A DNA stretch of 64,000 bases from Rhodococcus wratislaviensis (GTDB lineage Bacteria > Actinomycetota > Actinomycetes > Mycobacteriales > Mycobacteriaceae), in the NCBI RefSeq assembly GCF_900455735.1, contig NZ_UAUI01000015.1, forward strand, positions 37,102 through 101,101, read 5' to 3'. Position 1 is the first letter of the stretch. Every line of letters begins with the position of its first letter. The position numbers and the translations under genes were made by a program. The notes beneath the pieces were generated by a model. The model made no database searches and was not told the origin of the DNA. It worked only from the letters and a program-made list of their open reading frames with translations. Positions 8,898 through 17,658 of the stretch are shown one piece after another.

Positions 8898-9739
8898 GCC
8901 TGCTCCCGTCCCTGGAACTGCGTGGCAGCCCAGACGTCTTCGGTGTTGAGAAAGGCCCGGCGGTACTCCGGGTCGGCGTCGACGGGTTCGGCCACATCGG
9001 CGCCGGTCCAGGCGAGCACTTCGAGCGCGGTCGTGTCGTACGTCGGCGAAGGATCGAGCGGGTGCGCCGTGTTGGCGATCAGGACGATCACCGGGAGGTC
9101 GATCACGAGGTCGACCGCGGTGTCCGCGCCGGCGGATCCGATGCTGCCGAGCGACCCGTCCTCCCCCACCCGCACCCCGTGGAAGAACGACAGCGACGGC
9201 GGGAGGTCGCGCCGCTCGAGTCCGTGCTTCGCCGCCGCCACGGTGAAGAGTTCACGCCCGGCCGGGGACGCCGAATGCAGCCTGCCGTCACCGTATTTCG
9301 CGGTGTTCGAGGCGAGCGACGTGGTGCCGCACAGGGCGTCGTGTCGCCCGGACCCGTCCGAAACGAGCGTCGCGAGCACGCGCCCCTGGTCGGAGAGCAG
9401 CGGATGTCCCTCCCCCAGGTACGCCTGCCACGGCACCTTCACGGTGTCGGCGACGTTGAGCCGCTCCCACGGCGCGTCCGCCCGGTACAGCAGCAGGTGG
9501 GCACATGCCCGGCCGTCGAGGTCACGCAGTCGCAGTCGTGTGCCACGGCCCAGCACCTTCGTGGTGTACCGGCCACCGGGCACCGTCTCCGCCCATGTGA
9601 GCTGCGCGGGATCTACGTCGGACGGTGGAGTGGGCCAGGACGACGCCGGGACCACCGGCATCGAGTCGGTGACCACTCCCGACTGGGCACGCGCGTGTTC
9701 CTTCGCGGCACTGGTGGTCGAGGTGTCCACTGAGGTCAT
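8894..9739 (-). CDS. urea carboxylase-associated protein 1 (DUF1989; CgiA/CgiB-like)
   Basis: A 281-residue DUF1989 protein, the partner of the following gene. It shares the fold (WAETVPGGRYTTKVLGRGT, DGRACAHLLLYRADAPWERL, TTSLASNTAKYGDG, PPSLSFFHGVRVGEDGSLG) and lacks most of the Cys/His cluster of its partner, which fits a heteromer with one catalytic chain. It starts 1 base after the permease stop and has a GGAG ribosome-binding site. It ends in an ATGA overlap with the second DUF1989 gene. The whole operon is thus translated as one coupled unit. The likely role is hydrolysis of a carboxylated guanidine-type intermediate, inferred from family context. Confidence 0.87.
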   Translation of the reverse strand: MTSVDTSTTSAAKEHARAQSGVVTDSMPVVPASSWPTPPSDVDPAQLTWAETVPGGRYTTKVLGRGTRLRLRDLDGRACAHLLLYRADAPWERLNVADTVKVPWQAYLGEGHPLLSDQGRVLATLVSDGSGRHDALCGTTSLASNTAKYGDGRLHSASPAGRELFTVAAAKHGLERRDLPPSLSFFHGVRVGEDGSLGSIGSAGADTAVDLVIDLPVIVLIANTAHPLDPSPTYDTTALEVLAWTGADVAEPVDADPEYRRAFLNTEDVWAATQFQGREQA

Positions 9740-9740
9740 G

Positions 9741-11312
9741 TCAGGCTCCGATCGTGACGGGGTTGGGGGTCGTGCGGCCGCGCGGGAAGCACGCGACTCC
9801 GAGCGCGACCACGGCGGCGACGGTGACGGGGGCGGCCCACCGCAGGAGGGGGTAGTCGCCGCTGGGGTCGAAGATCTCGGCGCGCGGCCAGGACAGGTTG
9901 ACGACCATCAGCGCGCCGTAGCCGACCGCCAGGATGTTGACGGGGAGCCCGATCCGTCCGAGCGAGAACAGCTTCCGTCCGTCCGCGTCGACCTGCGGTC
10001 CACCGTGCGGCCAGCCCTTCAGCCGGCGCAGCAGGAGCGGCACGGTGACCATCAGGTAGGCGAGGTAGATCAGGATGATGCACACGCTCGACAGGGTCGC
10101 GAAGATCGCGGAGTTCCCGACGTTGACCGCGAGGATGCCGATGCAGACCAGGCCGATCAGGACGGACGGCGCGATGGGCGTTCCGGTGCGGGTGTTCACG
10201 GTCGACAGAATCTGCGAGGCGGGCAGCCGTCCGTCGCGGGCCATCGAGAACACCAGCCTGGACGCCGCCGTCTGAATGGCGAGCGTGCAGACGAACACGG
10301 CGATCGCGACGTCGACGAGGAGGAGGGTGCCCCAGGGCGAGCTGAGGATCGACGAGAGCACGTACGGCAGGCCCTCGGCGGCGAGACGCCCGTCGGTCAG
10401 GCTGGGCGCGGCCATCAGCGCGCCGATGATCATCAGCCCACCGCCGAGCGCCGACACGGACAGCGCGAGGCGGATCGTGCGCGGCGCCACCCGGCGCGGG
10501 TTCCGCGTCTCCTCGGCGAGTTCGCCCGCGGAGCCGAATCCGACCATCACGTAGGCCGCCATCAGACCCGACACGATCCACGCCCACCCGTACCCGGGTG
10601 ACGCACCGGCCGTGCCCGTGTCGAACACGACGTCCGGTCCGCGCTGGGCGTGGGTGAGGAACATCCCGATGACCGCGATGACCCCGACGATCTCGCAGGT
10701 CACACCGATGTTGTTGATCCTAGACATCCAGTTGACGCCGATGCAGTTGATGAACGTGGTCAGCACGAGGAGGACGGAGCCCAACAGCACTGCGTTGGCG
10801 GCGCCACTCGCGGACGTCAACGTGCTGTCGTCACCGATGATCTGGAATCCGCTCCACACGTTGGGGAGCACGACCTGCAGGGCGATGGCCGCGGCGGAGG
10901 CCGTCACCATCTGCGCGAGGATCATGAACCATCCGGCGAACCAGCCCACCACCTCACCGCCCATCCGGCGTGACCATTGGTAGATCGCCCCCGAGATGGG
11001 GTAACGGGCGGCCAGTTCGGCGAAGTTGAGCGCCACCATGAACTGGCCGGCGAACACCACCGGCCACGTCCAGAAGAAGGCGGGTCCGGCGAATCCGAAT
11101 CCGAGCCCGAAGAGCTGGAAGATGGTGGTGAGGATGGAGACGAACGAGAAGCCGGCGGCGAAGGACGCGAACTTACCCAGGGAACGGTGAAGTTGCTGCT
11201 CGTAGCCGAATTCGCCGAGGTCGCCCGTGTCGTCGACGCCGGTTCCGCCGGACGCGCGGGGAGGTGCGGCCGGCGCGGTCAGCACTTGCGCAGTCCTTGT
11301 GGGTGTACTCAA
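9741..11312 (-). CDS. APC-superfamily amino acid/amine permease
   Basis: An integral membrane protein of about 523 residues with roughly 12 hydrophobic segments and an APC-type first helix region (FASFAAGFSFVSILTTIFQL, then AELAARYPISGAIYQW). It resembles GABA/choline-type permeases often placed beside urea/guanidine carboxylase genes, so it probably imports the nitrogen substrate of the operon. The start is a TTG at 11312 with GGAG 8 bases upstream. The longer frame up to 11444 has Arg-rich non-coding character. It is the first gene of the four-gene leftward operon and is divergent from the TetR gene, with 194 bases between them. Confidence 0.88.
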   Translation of the reverse strand: MSTPTRTAQVLTAPAAPPRASGGTGVDDTGDLGEFGYEQQLHRSLGKFASFAAGFSFVSILTTIFQLFGLGFGFAGPAFFWTWPVVFAGQFMVALNFAELAARYPISGAIYQWSRRMGGEVVGWFAGWFMILAQMVTASAAAIALQVVLPNVWSGFQIIGDDSTLTSASGAANAVLLGSVLLVLTTFINCIGVNWMSRINNIGVTCEIVGVIAVIGMFLTHAQRGPDVVFDTGTAGASPGYGWAWIVSGLMAAYVMVGFGSAGELAEETRNPRRVAPRTIRLALSVSALGGGLMIIGALMAAPSLTDGRLAAEGLPYVLSSILSSPWGTLLLVDVAIAVFVCTLAIQTAASRLVFSMARDGRLPASQILSTVNTRTGTPIAPSVLIGLVCIGILAVNVGNSAIFATLSSVCIILIYLAYLMVTVPLLLRRLKGWPHGGPQVDADGRKLFSLGRIGLPVNILAVGYGALMVVNLSWPRAEIFDPSGDYPLLRWAAPVTVAAVVALGVACFPRGRTTPNPVTIGA

Positions 11313-11506
11313 GGGCTTACTCCTTCGGCGAGAGCAATATCTGTCGCTCGATAGTTTTCTCGCGGAAAGGCCTCGATGGGTGACGCCCGCGTATCCAGAT
11401 CGCGCCCGGCCGTAACAGCATCGTTGCCTACGTTTCGGGAGCATGACGAAACCCTCACGACGGGTGGGAACCGTCGATCCCGGGAGCGACCTGACATCAT
11501 GGAGCG

Positions 11507-12214
11507 GTGACCACAGGGCCGGGACGACCCCGACTGACCAGTCAGCGCAGACCAGGGCAGACCACTCCCGAGGAGATACTCGACGCCGCCGGAGAGTTGT
11601 TCACCACCAAGGGTTTCGCAGCCACCTCGACCCGGCAGATCGCCGAGATGGTCGGCATCCGGCAGGCATCGCTCTACCATCACTTCCCCAACAAGGAGGA
11701 GATCCTGGTGGCACTCCTCGAGGAGACGGTGTCCCCCGCGCTCGCCGCCGCGGGGTGGCTCGCCGACGCCGCCGCGCCCGCCACGGTGCGCCTGCACGCG
11801 CTGGCCACCTACGACGTCACGCAACTCACCGCAACCAAATGGAATCTCGGTGCGCTGTATCTTCTTCCGGAACTGCTGACCGAGCGATTCGAGCCGTTCC
11901 GCGCCCAGCGAACCCTGCTGCGCCGGCACTACCGGCAGCTGGCGGACCGGGCCCTCACGGAGATCACCGAACATTCCGGCGACACCTCCCCCGCCCTGAC
12001 CGACCTGCCGTTCCGAATAGTCGAGAGCGCCATCGCAACCCGTGCCGACATCGAGCGCGGGCTGCTTCCCGGGCCCGAGAACGAGGGCGCCGCCGAACTC
12101 CTCGCCGATGCCTGCCTCCGAGCCCTCGGGTGGACGAAACCGATGGACGAAATCCGGGTGAAGTCGCGGGCACTGCTCGCCGAGACGGCGGGCGGAACAC
12201 CCCTTCGCCTCTAG
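11507..12214 (+). CDS. TetR-family transcriptional regulator
   Basis: A 235-residue regulator. The N-terminal helix-turn-helix is clear (EEILDAAGELFTTKGFAATS, TRQIAEMVGIRQASLYHHF, PNKEEIL, about residues 22-68). The C-terminal ligand domain is not assignable. It starts at a GTG. Its divergent position next to the permease operon makes it the likely local regulator. The shared upstream region lacks a guanidine riboswitch of class I, II or III as far as can be seen, so protein-based control is the more likely arrangement. The ligand is unknown. Confidence 0.9.
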   Translation: MTTGPGRPRLTSQRRPGQTTPEEILDAAGELFTTKGFAATSTRQIAEMVGIRQASLYHHFPNKEEILVALLEETVSPALAAAGWLADAAAPATVRLHALATYDVTQLTATKWNLGALYLLPELLTERFEPFRAQRTLLRRHYRQLADRALTEITEHSGDTSPALTDLPFRIVESAIATRADIERGLLPGPENEGAAELLADACLRALGWTKPMDEIRVKSRALLAETAGGTPLRL

Positions 12215-12275
12215 CCGTGCACGTCGTTCCCGTGAGATAAAGTCTGGCGAACGCTTAATCACTGGGGGGGTTATC

Positions 12276-12605
12276 TTGAGCGATGTCTTCGTCGTCACGG
12301 ACGGCATCAGGAATTACGGCGCCACCGCTGCGCAGGCCGCCGAACAGATCAGCGGCGCCGCCGCACTCGACCTCGGCGCGAATCTCGCGGCACTCGCGCC
12401 CGTGTTCGGTCCCATCGGCGCCGACTTCCTCGCGTCCTTCGCCGCCGCACAGGCAAATCACGCCAGATCGGTCGCCGAACTCGCGTCTCACTACGCGCAG
12501 ACCGCGATCGCGGCCCATGCCACCGCCGATTCCTACGACTCCGTCGACGGCGCCAACGGCGCTGCGCTCGATGCGGCCGGTGACGGAATCGGAGGCCTCG
12601 CATGA
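12276..12605 (+). CDS. small ESX (type VII) secretion substrate-like protein, EspC/DUF2580 type
   Basis: A 109-residue Ala-rich two-helix protein. The pattern FGPIGADFLASF in the turn region followed by a second helix and YDSVD (a YxxxD motif, the general ESX export signal) near residue 87 fits the EspC/DUF2580 group of type VII substrates. The TTG start at 12276 follows a G-rich site (GGGGGGG at 12264-12270). It is coupled by an ATGA overlap to the following larger protein, as ESX substrate pairs usually are. No ESX core genes (EccC, EccD, MycP) are in the window, so the apparatus must be encoded elsewhere. The role is inferred. Confidence 0.75.
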   Translation: MSDVFVVTDGIRNYGATAAQAAEQISGAAALDLGANLAALAPVFGPIGADFLASFAAAQANHARSVAELASHYAQTAIAAHATADSYDSVDGANGAALDAAGDGIGGLA

Positions 12606-13987
12606 CGTCTCCCGAAACCACCGGAAGTCCTGTGGAGCGCGGATCGATCCTCGACCTGATCCAGGGAACGCCCGTCGGCGACGCCCTCGCCACGCCACTG
12701 CCGAGCACTCCGCTCGAGGCCCTGCAGAACTCTCCGCTCGGTCCGTTCCTCGATGCGCCGCTCGGTGACCTGCCGCCACTACCGGCCCTTCCGCCGCTGC
12801 CGCCGAACCCGGTGGAGGCGCTGCTGCAGGGGCACGGGCTGCCCGGACTGCCGGGGGTGGACCAGTTGTTCAAGCCGCTCACCGATCTCGCCGGGAGCTT
12901 CGGCACCGGCACGTTCGGCTCGGTCGATCCGACGTCGCTGCTCGACATGTCCTCGGGCATGATCGACCAGGCGATGTCGATGAGCCTGTCGGGGCTGAAG
13001 GTGCTCGACCAGATCTGGCAGAGCCAGGCAGCGCAGGCGGCGCAGGCGCAGGGCCTGCAGGCTCAGTCGAGCGGCACGGAACTGAGCGAACGCGGCACGG
13101 AGATCTCGGCTACCACGCAGACCGCCGCCGCGTCCGTGGCGCGGGGCAACGCGAACCTCATGACGATTTCGGAGTCGTTCGCGGCCACTGCGGTCGCCGC
13201 CGCGCCGATGGTGATGACGCCGCCCGGGCAGGCGATGCTTCTCGCGTCCGCGGCCGAGCACCTGAAGGCGGCCATCGGGGTCGTGACGCAGACGCGCACC
13301 GAACTCAACGAGCAGACCCTCACGATGAACGGTCTGGCCGCGCCGGTCCCGGTACCGCCGCCCCCGGCGCCCGGAGCTGCGGCGGGGGCCGCACCGACGT
13401 CACCGTTCGCCATCGCGTCCACCGTGATCGAGGGCGTGGGCGCACCGATGATCTCCACCGTCACCGACAGTGTCGGCGACCTCGTGTCGGCGGGCACCCA
13501 GGCGGCGAGCGTCTCCTCGTCCGACCTGCCCGCCGACGCCCTGTCGGCGAAATCAGCCGTCACCCCGGCACACGGGGCAGCGGGCGGCGTTCCCGGTGCA
13601 GTGGGTATGGCCGGCGGCGCGGGCATCGGCATGTACGGCGGCGGAAGCGTATCCGCGGGTAGCGGTTCCGTGCCCCGTGGAACGGTCACGGGACCGGTTG
13701 CGCCGCCGGCGCCGCCGGGGACCACTCCGACACCCGGCGCCACTCCGGCCACCGCCTCGTCACCCCTCGCACCCGGCGGAGCCATGGGCGGGATGGGCGC
13801 GATGGGCGGCGCCGGGATGGCGGGCGCCGGGCGCGGGGGCGACGAACAGCTGAGCGGCCGGTCCTCACCGAGCTACCTCGTCAACGCCGGAGAGAACAAC
13901 GCGTTCGTCGGCGACCTTCCGATGGTCGCGCCCGCCGTGATCGGCGGCGAGGACCTCGACGAGGCTGCGTTCGGCGACCCGAGCTGA
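12602..13987 (+). CDS. Ala/Pro/Gly-rich putative type VII secretion partner protein
   Basis: A 461-residue protein without a recognised catalytic domain. The first 90 residues are Leu/Pro-rich (LGDLPPLPALPPLPPNP). Residues about 115-250 are predicted helical and coiled-coil-like (SQAAQAAQAQGLQAQSSGTE, RTELNEQ). The rest is low-complexity Pro/Gly/Ala, ending in an acidic tail. There is no N-terminal signal peptide. Its overlap with the YxxxD protein suggests a co-secreted heterodimer comparable to EspB or PPE partners, but the sequence itself does not prove this. Gly-rich runs such as GAMGGMGAMGGAGMAGAG are typical of secreted actinobacterial surface proteins. Confidence 0.6.
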   Translation: MTSPETTGSPVERGSILDLIQGTPVGDALATPLPSTPLEALQNSPLGPFLDAPLGDLPPLPALPPLPPNPVEALLQGHGLPGLPGVDQLFKPLTDLAGSFGTGTFGSVDPTSLLDMSSGMIDQAMSMSLSGLKVLDQIWQSQAAQAAQAQGLQAQSSGTELSERGTEISATTQTAAASVARGNANLMTISESFAATAVAAAPMVMTPPGQAMLLASAAEHLKAAIGVVTQTRTELNEQTLTMNGLAAPVPVPPPPAPGAAAGAAPTSPFAIASTVIEGVGAPMISTVTDSVGDLVSAGTQAASVSSSDLPADALSAKSAVTPAHGAAGGVPGAVGMAGGAGIGMYGGGSVSAGSGSVPRGTVTGPVAPPAPPGTTPTPGATPATASSPLAPGGAMGGMGAMGGAGMAGAGRGGDEQLSGRSSPSYLVNAGENNAFVGDLPMVAPAVIGGEDLDEAAFGDPS

Positions 13988-13991
13988 TCGC

Positions 13992-14651
13992 TCAGTCGAG
14001 TAGCGCTGCCACCTCGTGATCGGTGAGGGTGGTGGTGGGCACGCGGCCTTCCGAACGCACCAGTTCCACGGCCCGGAACAGGGGGCGTTCGGGAAGGGCC
14101 GCGCCGCGCGCTTCCGCACGGAGCTGCTCGATGAGCACCGACGCGATCGCGGCTGCCGGAACCAACTCGCTCGTCGTCAGCGCGTCGGCCAGCCTGCGGA
14201 GCCCGAGGATCTCGAGTTCACGACCCCCGTCGGTCGTGTACAGGGCGAGCGGAATCGCCAGGCTCCCGTCGGGATCCGTGATCCGGACGCTCACCTCGCT
14301 CACCCGAGCCGAACGGACCACCAGCTCCGCCGCGACCGCCCTCGTGACGTCGACGTGCCGGCTACGCAGTCCCCCCGTCGACCGGATTCGCCCGGTCTGC
14401 AATGTGACGCGACGCCGCAACGTGAGGAGAGCGGACGCGGCGGTGGGGACCGCGATCACGGCCCCCACCGTCACCCCGACCCACACGGGCCCGAAGAACC
14501 CGACGATGACGCCGACCACCACACCGATCAGCACGGCGATCGCCGCGACCCGCTTGAGCCGCGGTGCGATCAACTCGATCGGAACGAGGTCGAGTGACAC
14601 CGGCGCGGTGTCGTCACGCGCCAAGGATGGCTCCGACGCGTGCGACGACAT
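13992..14651 (-). CDS. conserved two-TM membrane protein of unknown function
   Basis: A protein of about 219 residues with two adjacent hydrophobic segments (residues about 35-75: [20 protein letters not shown] and [19 protein letters not shown]), followed by a soluble mixed alpha/beta domain that may be PH-like. No catalytic motif was seen. The N-terminus overlaps the end of hisS by 38 bases. A TTG or GTG start slightly downstream would shorten the overlap, so the start is uncertain. It is probably co-transcribed with hisS. The function is not recognised. Confidence 0.7.
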   Translation of the reverse strand: MSSHASEPSLARDDTAPVSLDLVPIELIAPRLKRVAAIAVLIGVVVGVIVGFFGPVWVGVTVGAVIAVPTAASALLTLRRRVTLQTGRIRSTGGLRSRHVDVTRAVAAELVVRSARVSEVSVRITDPDGSLAIPLALYTTDGGRELEILGLRRLADALTTSELVPAAAIASVLIEQLRAEARGAALPERPLFRAVELVRSEGRVPTTTLTDHEVAALLD

Positions 14652-15885
14652 CCGCCGAGGAGACCGATTCCTGATCTCCGGTGGCGAGATTCTTGATTCC
14701 CACCGTCCCGTCGGCGATGTCGCGGTCGCCGAGCACGAGCGCCAGCGCGGCGCCGGATCGATCGGCGGCCTTCATCGCGCCCTTCACCCCGCGGTTGCCG
14801 TAGGCGAGATCGACTCGAATCCCCTGGGCGCGCAGTTGCTGAGCGATCACCACCAGCTTCGCCTTCGCCTCCTCGCCCAACGGAACACCGAAGACCTCAC
14901 AGCGGGCGGTCGAGCCCGCGGTCTTGCCCTCGGCAGCGAGCGCCAGGACGGTCCGGTCGACGCCCAGCCCGAAACCGATGCCGGACAACGGCTGCCCGCC
15001 GAGCTGCGCCATCAGACCGTCGTACCGTCCGCCGCCGCCGATACCCGACTGCGCGCCGAGACCGTCATGGACGAATTCGAACGTCGTCTTCGTGTAGTAG
15101 TCGAGGCCGCGGACCATCCGCGGGTTCACCACGTACGGCACACCCAGCGCGTCGAGGTGTGCGAGCACCTCGTCGAAGTGCGCCTTCGCCGTGTCCGAGA
15201 GGTGATCGAGCATGAGCGGTGCGTCCGCCGTCATCTCGCGCACCTCCTTACGCTTGTCGTCGAGAACACGCAGCGGGTTGATCTCCGCCCGGCGACGCGT
15301 CTCCTCGTCGAGAGGAAGGGCGAACAGGAACTCCTGCAACCGCTCCCGGTACTGCGGCCGGCACGTGTCGTCACCGAGGGACGTGATCTCCAACCGGAAC
15401 CCGTCGAGACCCAGGCCGCGGAACCCGGCGTCGGCGACGGCGATGACCTCGGCATCGAGGGCGGGGTCGTCGACGCCGATGGCCTCGACCCCGACCTGCT
15501 GCAGCTGGCGGTAACGACCGGCCTGCGGACGCTCGTAGCGGAAGAACGGTCCGGCGTAGCTCAGCTTCACCGGCAACTGGCCGCGGTCCAGGCCGTGTTC
15601 GATGACAGCGCGCATGACGCCCGCCGTGCCCTCGGGCCGCAGGGTCACCGAACGGTCACCGCGGTCGGCGAACGTGTACATCTCCTTGCTGACGACGTCG
15701 GTGGACTCGCCGACGCCGCGGGCGAACAGCCCGGTGTCCTCGAAGATGGGAAGTTCGATGTGGCCGTATCCGGCCAGTCGCGCAGCGCGCGTGAGTCCGT
15801 CACGGACCGCGACGAACTCGGACGACTGCGGCGGGACGTAATCGGGGACGCCCTTGGGGGCGGAGAAGGTGCTGGCTTTGCTCAC
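14614..15885 (-). CDS. hisS: histidyl-tRNA synthetase
   Basis: A 423-residue class II synthetase that charges tRNA-His. Motif 2 is visible as [20 protein letters not shown], the histidine-specific loops as [11 protein letters not shown] and GGGRYDGL, and motif 3 as [17 protein letters not shown]-terminal anticodon-binding domain starts near residue 330. The length is normal. It lies 15 bases downstream of the metallo-hydrolase gene and is probably transcribed with it, an arrangement I recall from mycobacteria (Rv2580c-Rv2581c). There is no T-box or other leader space. Confidence 0.97.
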   Translation of the reverse strand: MSKASTFSAPKGVPDYVPPQSSEFVAVRDGLTRAARLAGYGHIELPIFEDTGLFARGVGESTDVVSKEMYTFADRGDRSVTLRPEGTAGVMRAVIEHGLDRGQLPVKLSYAGPFFRYERPQAGRYRQLQQVGVEAIGVDDPALDAEVIAVADAGFRGLGLDGFRLEITSLGDDTCRPQYRERLQEFLFALPLDEETRRRAEINPLRVLDDKRKEVREMTADAPLMLDHLSDTAKAHFDEVLAHLDALGVPYVVNPRMVRGLDYYTKTTFEFVHDGLGAQSGIGGGGRYDGLMAQLGGQPLSGIGFGLGVDRTVLALAAEGKTAGSTARCEVFGVPLGEEAKAKLVVIAQQLRAQGIRVDLAYGNRGVKGAMKAADRSGAALALVLGDRDIADGTVGIKNLATGDQESVSSADVVARVGAILGA

Positions 15886-15900
15886 TGTCGTTACTTTTCC

Positions 15901-16608
15901 TTATTTCGATCCCGAGAGTCCAACGAGAAACGGGTTCGACCCACGTTCGGCACCGACGGTGCTCGACCCGCCGTGCCCGGGGAGGACCGCCGTGTCGTCG
16001 GCGAGGATCAGAAGCTTGTCGGCAATGGACCGCAGCAACTGTTCGTGGTTGCCACCGGGCAGGTCGCTGCGACCGATCGACCCCTGGAACAGGGTGTCAC
16101 CGGTGAGGGCGATCTCGACGGGACCGTTCTCGGTGTCGACCCGGGTCCGGAAGACCACGGACCCCTGCGTGTGCCCCGGGGTGTGGTCGACGGCGAACGA
16201 CATCCCGGCCTGCTCGATCACGTCGCCGTCGGCCAGCGCGATCACCTCGCCGGGCTCGACGAACGTCATGCCCTCGATGAACGGCTTCATCGTCGGGCCG
16301 ATGCCGCGGCCGGGGTCCGACAGCATGTACCGGTCCTCGGGATGGATGTACGCGGGGATCCCGAACTTTTCGCAGACGTCGTAGGCGTTCCAGACGTGGT
16401 CGAGGTGACCGTGCGTCAGGAGCACCGCGGTCGGCGTGAGATTCGACTGGTCCAGGAATTCGAACAGCGGTTCGGCGGCGTCCTGTCCTGGGTCGACGAC
16501 GACGCATTCCTGGGCATCGTCCTGCGCGAGGATGTAGCAGTTGGTCTGGAACATCCCGGCCGGGAATCCTGTGACGAGCACCTGTGAGGCTCCTGTTCGA
16601 GTGGACAT
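15901..16608 (-). CDS. MBL-fold hydrolase (glyoxalase II-like)
   Basis: A 235-residue metallo-beta-lactamase-fold protein with the binuclear zinc motif THGHLDH near residue 65, VDHTPGHTQGSVVF (a later His ligand), TGDTLFQGSIGRSDLPGG and LPGHG (the final His). These features are of the glyoxalase II/persulfide dioxygenase-like group. Mycothiol-producing bacteria carry several such thioesterases, and the substrate here is not determined. It is divergent from the cyclophilin gene. Confidence 0.9.
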   Translation of the reverse strand: MSTRTGASQVLVTGFPAGMFQTNCYILAQDDAQECVVVDPGQDAAEPLFEFLDQSNLTPTAVLLTHGHLDHVWNAYDVCEKFGIPAYIHPEDRYMLSDPGRGIGPTMKPFIEGMTFVEPGEVIALADGDVIEQAGMSFAVDHTPGHTQGSVVFRTRVDTENGPVEIALTGDTLFQGSIGRSDLPGGNHEQLLRSIADKLLILADDTAVLPGHGGSSTVGAERGSNPFLVGLSGSK

Positions 16609-16758
16609 TGCAGTCGCTACAGCCTAAGCCGCCGCCCCGCCAGGATGTTCTCAGGTTCGGATGGCAGACTCTGGAGGTCGTGTGCCGGGGGTAGTGCGCA
16701 CCGACCAACTGCTATATCGACCGACTGCCAGACAGACCGATACGGGAGGACCACCGCA

Positions 16759-17637
16759 GTGCCGAGCAACGAGCAGCGCCGGGAAGCAGCCAAACGAAAG
16801 CTCGAGCGTCAGCTCGAACGCCGCGCCGACAGAGCACGCAAGCGTAAACAGCTGACGATCGCCGGTTCGGTGCTCGGTGTCGTGCTCGTGGTGGCGGCGG
16901 GCGCCGTCGTCTTCGCCCTCACCAGCGGCGACGACGACACGACGGAAGCGTCGGCGGCCGAGTCGGTGTCGGCGTCGCCGCAGTCGCCCGGCGTGATGCC
17001 CGCGGGCCGGTCCGAACCGCTGCCCGAGAAGGTGTCGTGCACGTACACCCCCGGCACTCAGCCGCCCGCGAAGCAGGTGAACCCGCCGCGCACCGACGAC
17101 ATCGACACCACCCTCCAGGAAGTCAGCGTCAGCATGCAGACGACGCAGGGCAACATCGGCCTGATCCTGGACAACGCCGACTCCCCGTGCACCGTCAACA
17201 ACTTCCTGAGCCTGGCAAGCCAGAACTACTTCGACAACACGCCGTGCCACCGGCTCGTCACGTCCGAGGGACTGAAGGTCCTGCAGTGCGGTGATCCCAC
17301 GGGCGCAGGCACCGGCGGCCCCGGTTACGGGTTCGCCAACGAATTCCCCACCGACCAGTACGAGGCATCGGATCCGTCCCTGCAGGTGCCGGTGACGTAC
17401 CCGCGCGGCACCATCGCGATGGCCAACAGCGGTCAGCCCGACAGCAACGGCAGCCAGTTCTTCCTCGTCTACGCCGACTCGCAGCTGCCCCCGCAGTACA
17501 CCGCGTTCGGGAAGGTCGACGAGACGGGTCTGGCGACCATCGAGAAGGTGGCGGCGGCCGGTGACGACGGATCGATGCAGGCTGGCGGCGGCAAGCCCAA
17601 CCTGCCCATCGACATCACGTCCGTCCGGATGGACTAG
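16759..17637 (+). CDS. membrane-anchored cyclophilin-type peptidyl-prolyl isomerase
   Basis: A 292-residue protein. It has a charged N-terminus (EQRREAAKRKLERQLERRAD), one transmembrane helix (residues about 34-55), a linker, and a cyclophilin domain over the last 170 residues (CHRLVTSEGLKVLQCGDPTG, GTIAMANSG, NGSQFFLVYADSQLPPQYTA). It should fold proteins on the outer face of the membrane. It starts at a GTG after GGGAGGA. A longer in-frame start lacks this site. It corresponds by position to mycobacterial PpiB (Rv2582). A paralogue follows after 21 bases. Confidence 0.92.
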   Translation: MPSNEQRREAAKRKLERQLERRADRARKRKQLTIAGSVLGVVLVVAAGAVVFALTSGDDDTTEASAAESVSASPQSPGVMPAGRSEPLPEKVSCTYTPGTQPPAKQVNPPRTDDIDTTLQEVSVSMQTTQGNIGLILDNADSPCTVNNFLSLASQNYFDNTPCHRLVTSEGLKVLQCGDPTGAGTGGPGYGFANEFPTDQYEASDPSLQVPVTYPRGTIAMANSGQPDSNGSQFFLVYADSQLPPQYTAFGKVDETGLATIEKVAAAGDDGSMQAGGGKPNLPIDITSVRMD

Positions 17638-17658
17638 GTCTCGTGTGAGGATGGACCG

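Noticed and set aside
11313..11506. Possible guanidine riboswitch upstream of the permease operon
   Set aside because: Read on the minus strand, the leader shows none of the class I, II (ACGR-loop hairpins) or III signatures I know. A TetR gene is adjacent instead.
14023..16587. Long rightward open frame (854 codons) opposite hisS and the metallo-hydrolase
   Set aside because: Crosses two clearly real genes on the other strand and contains no recognisable motif.
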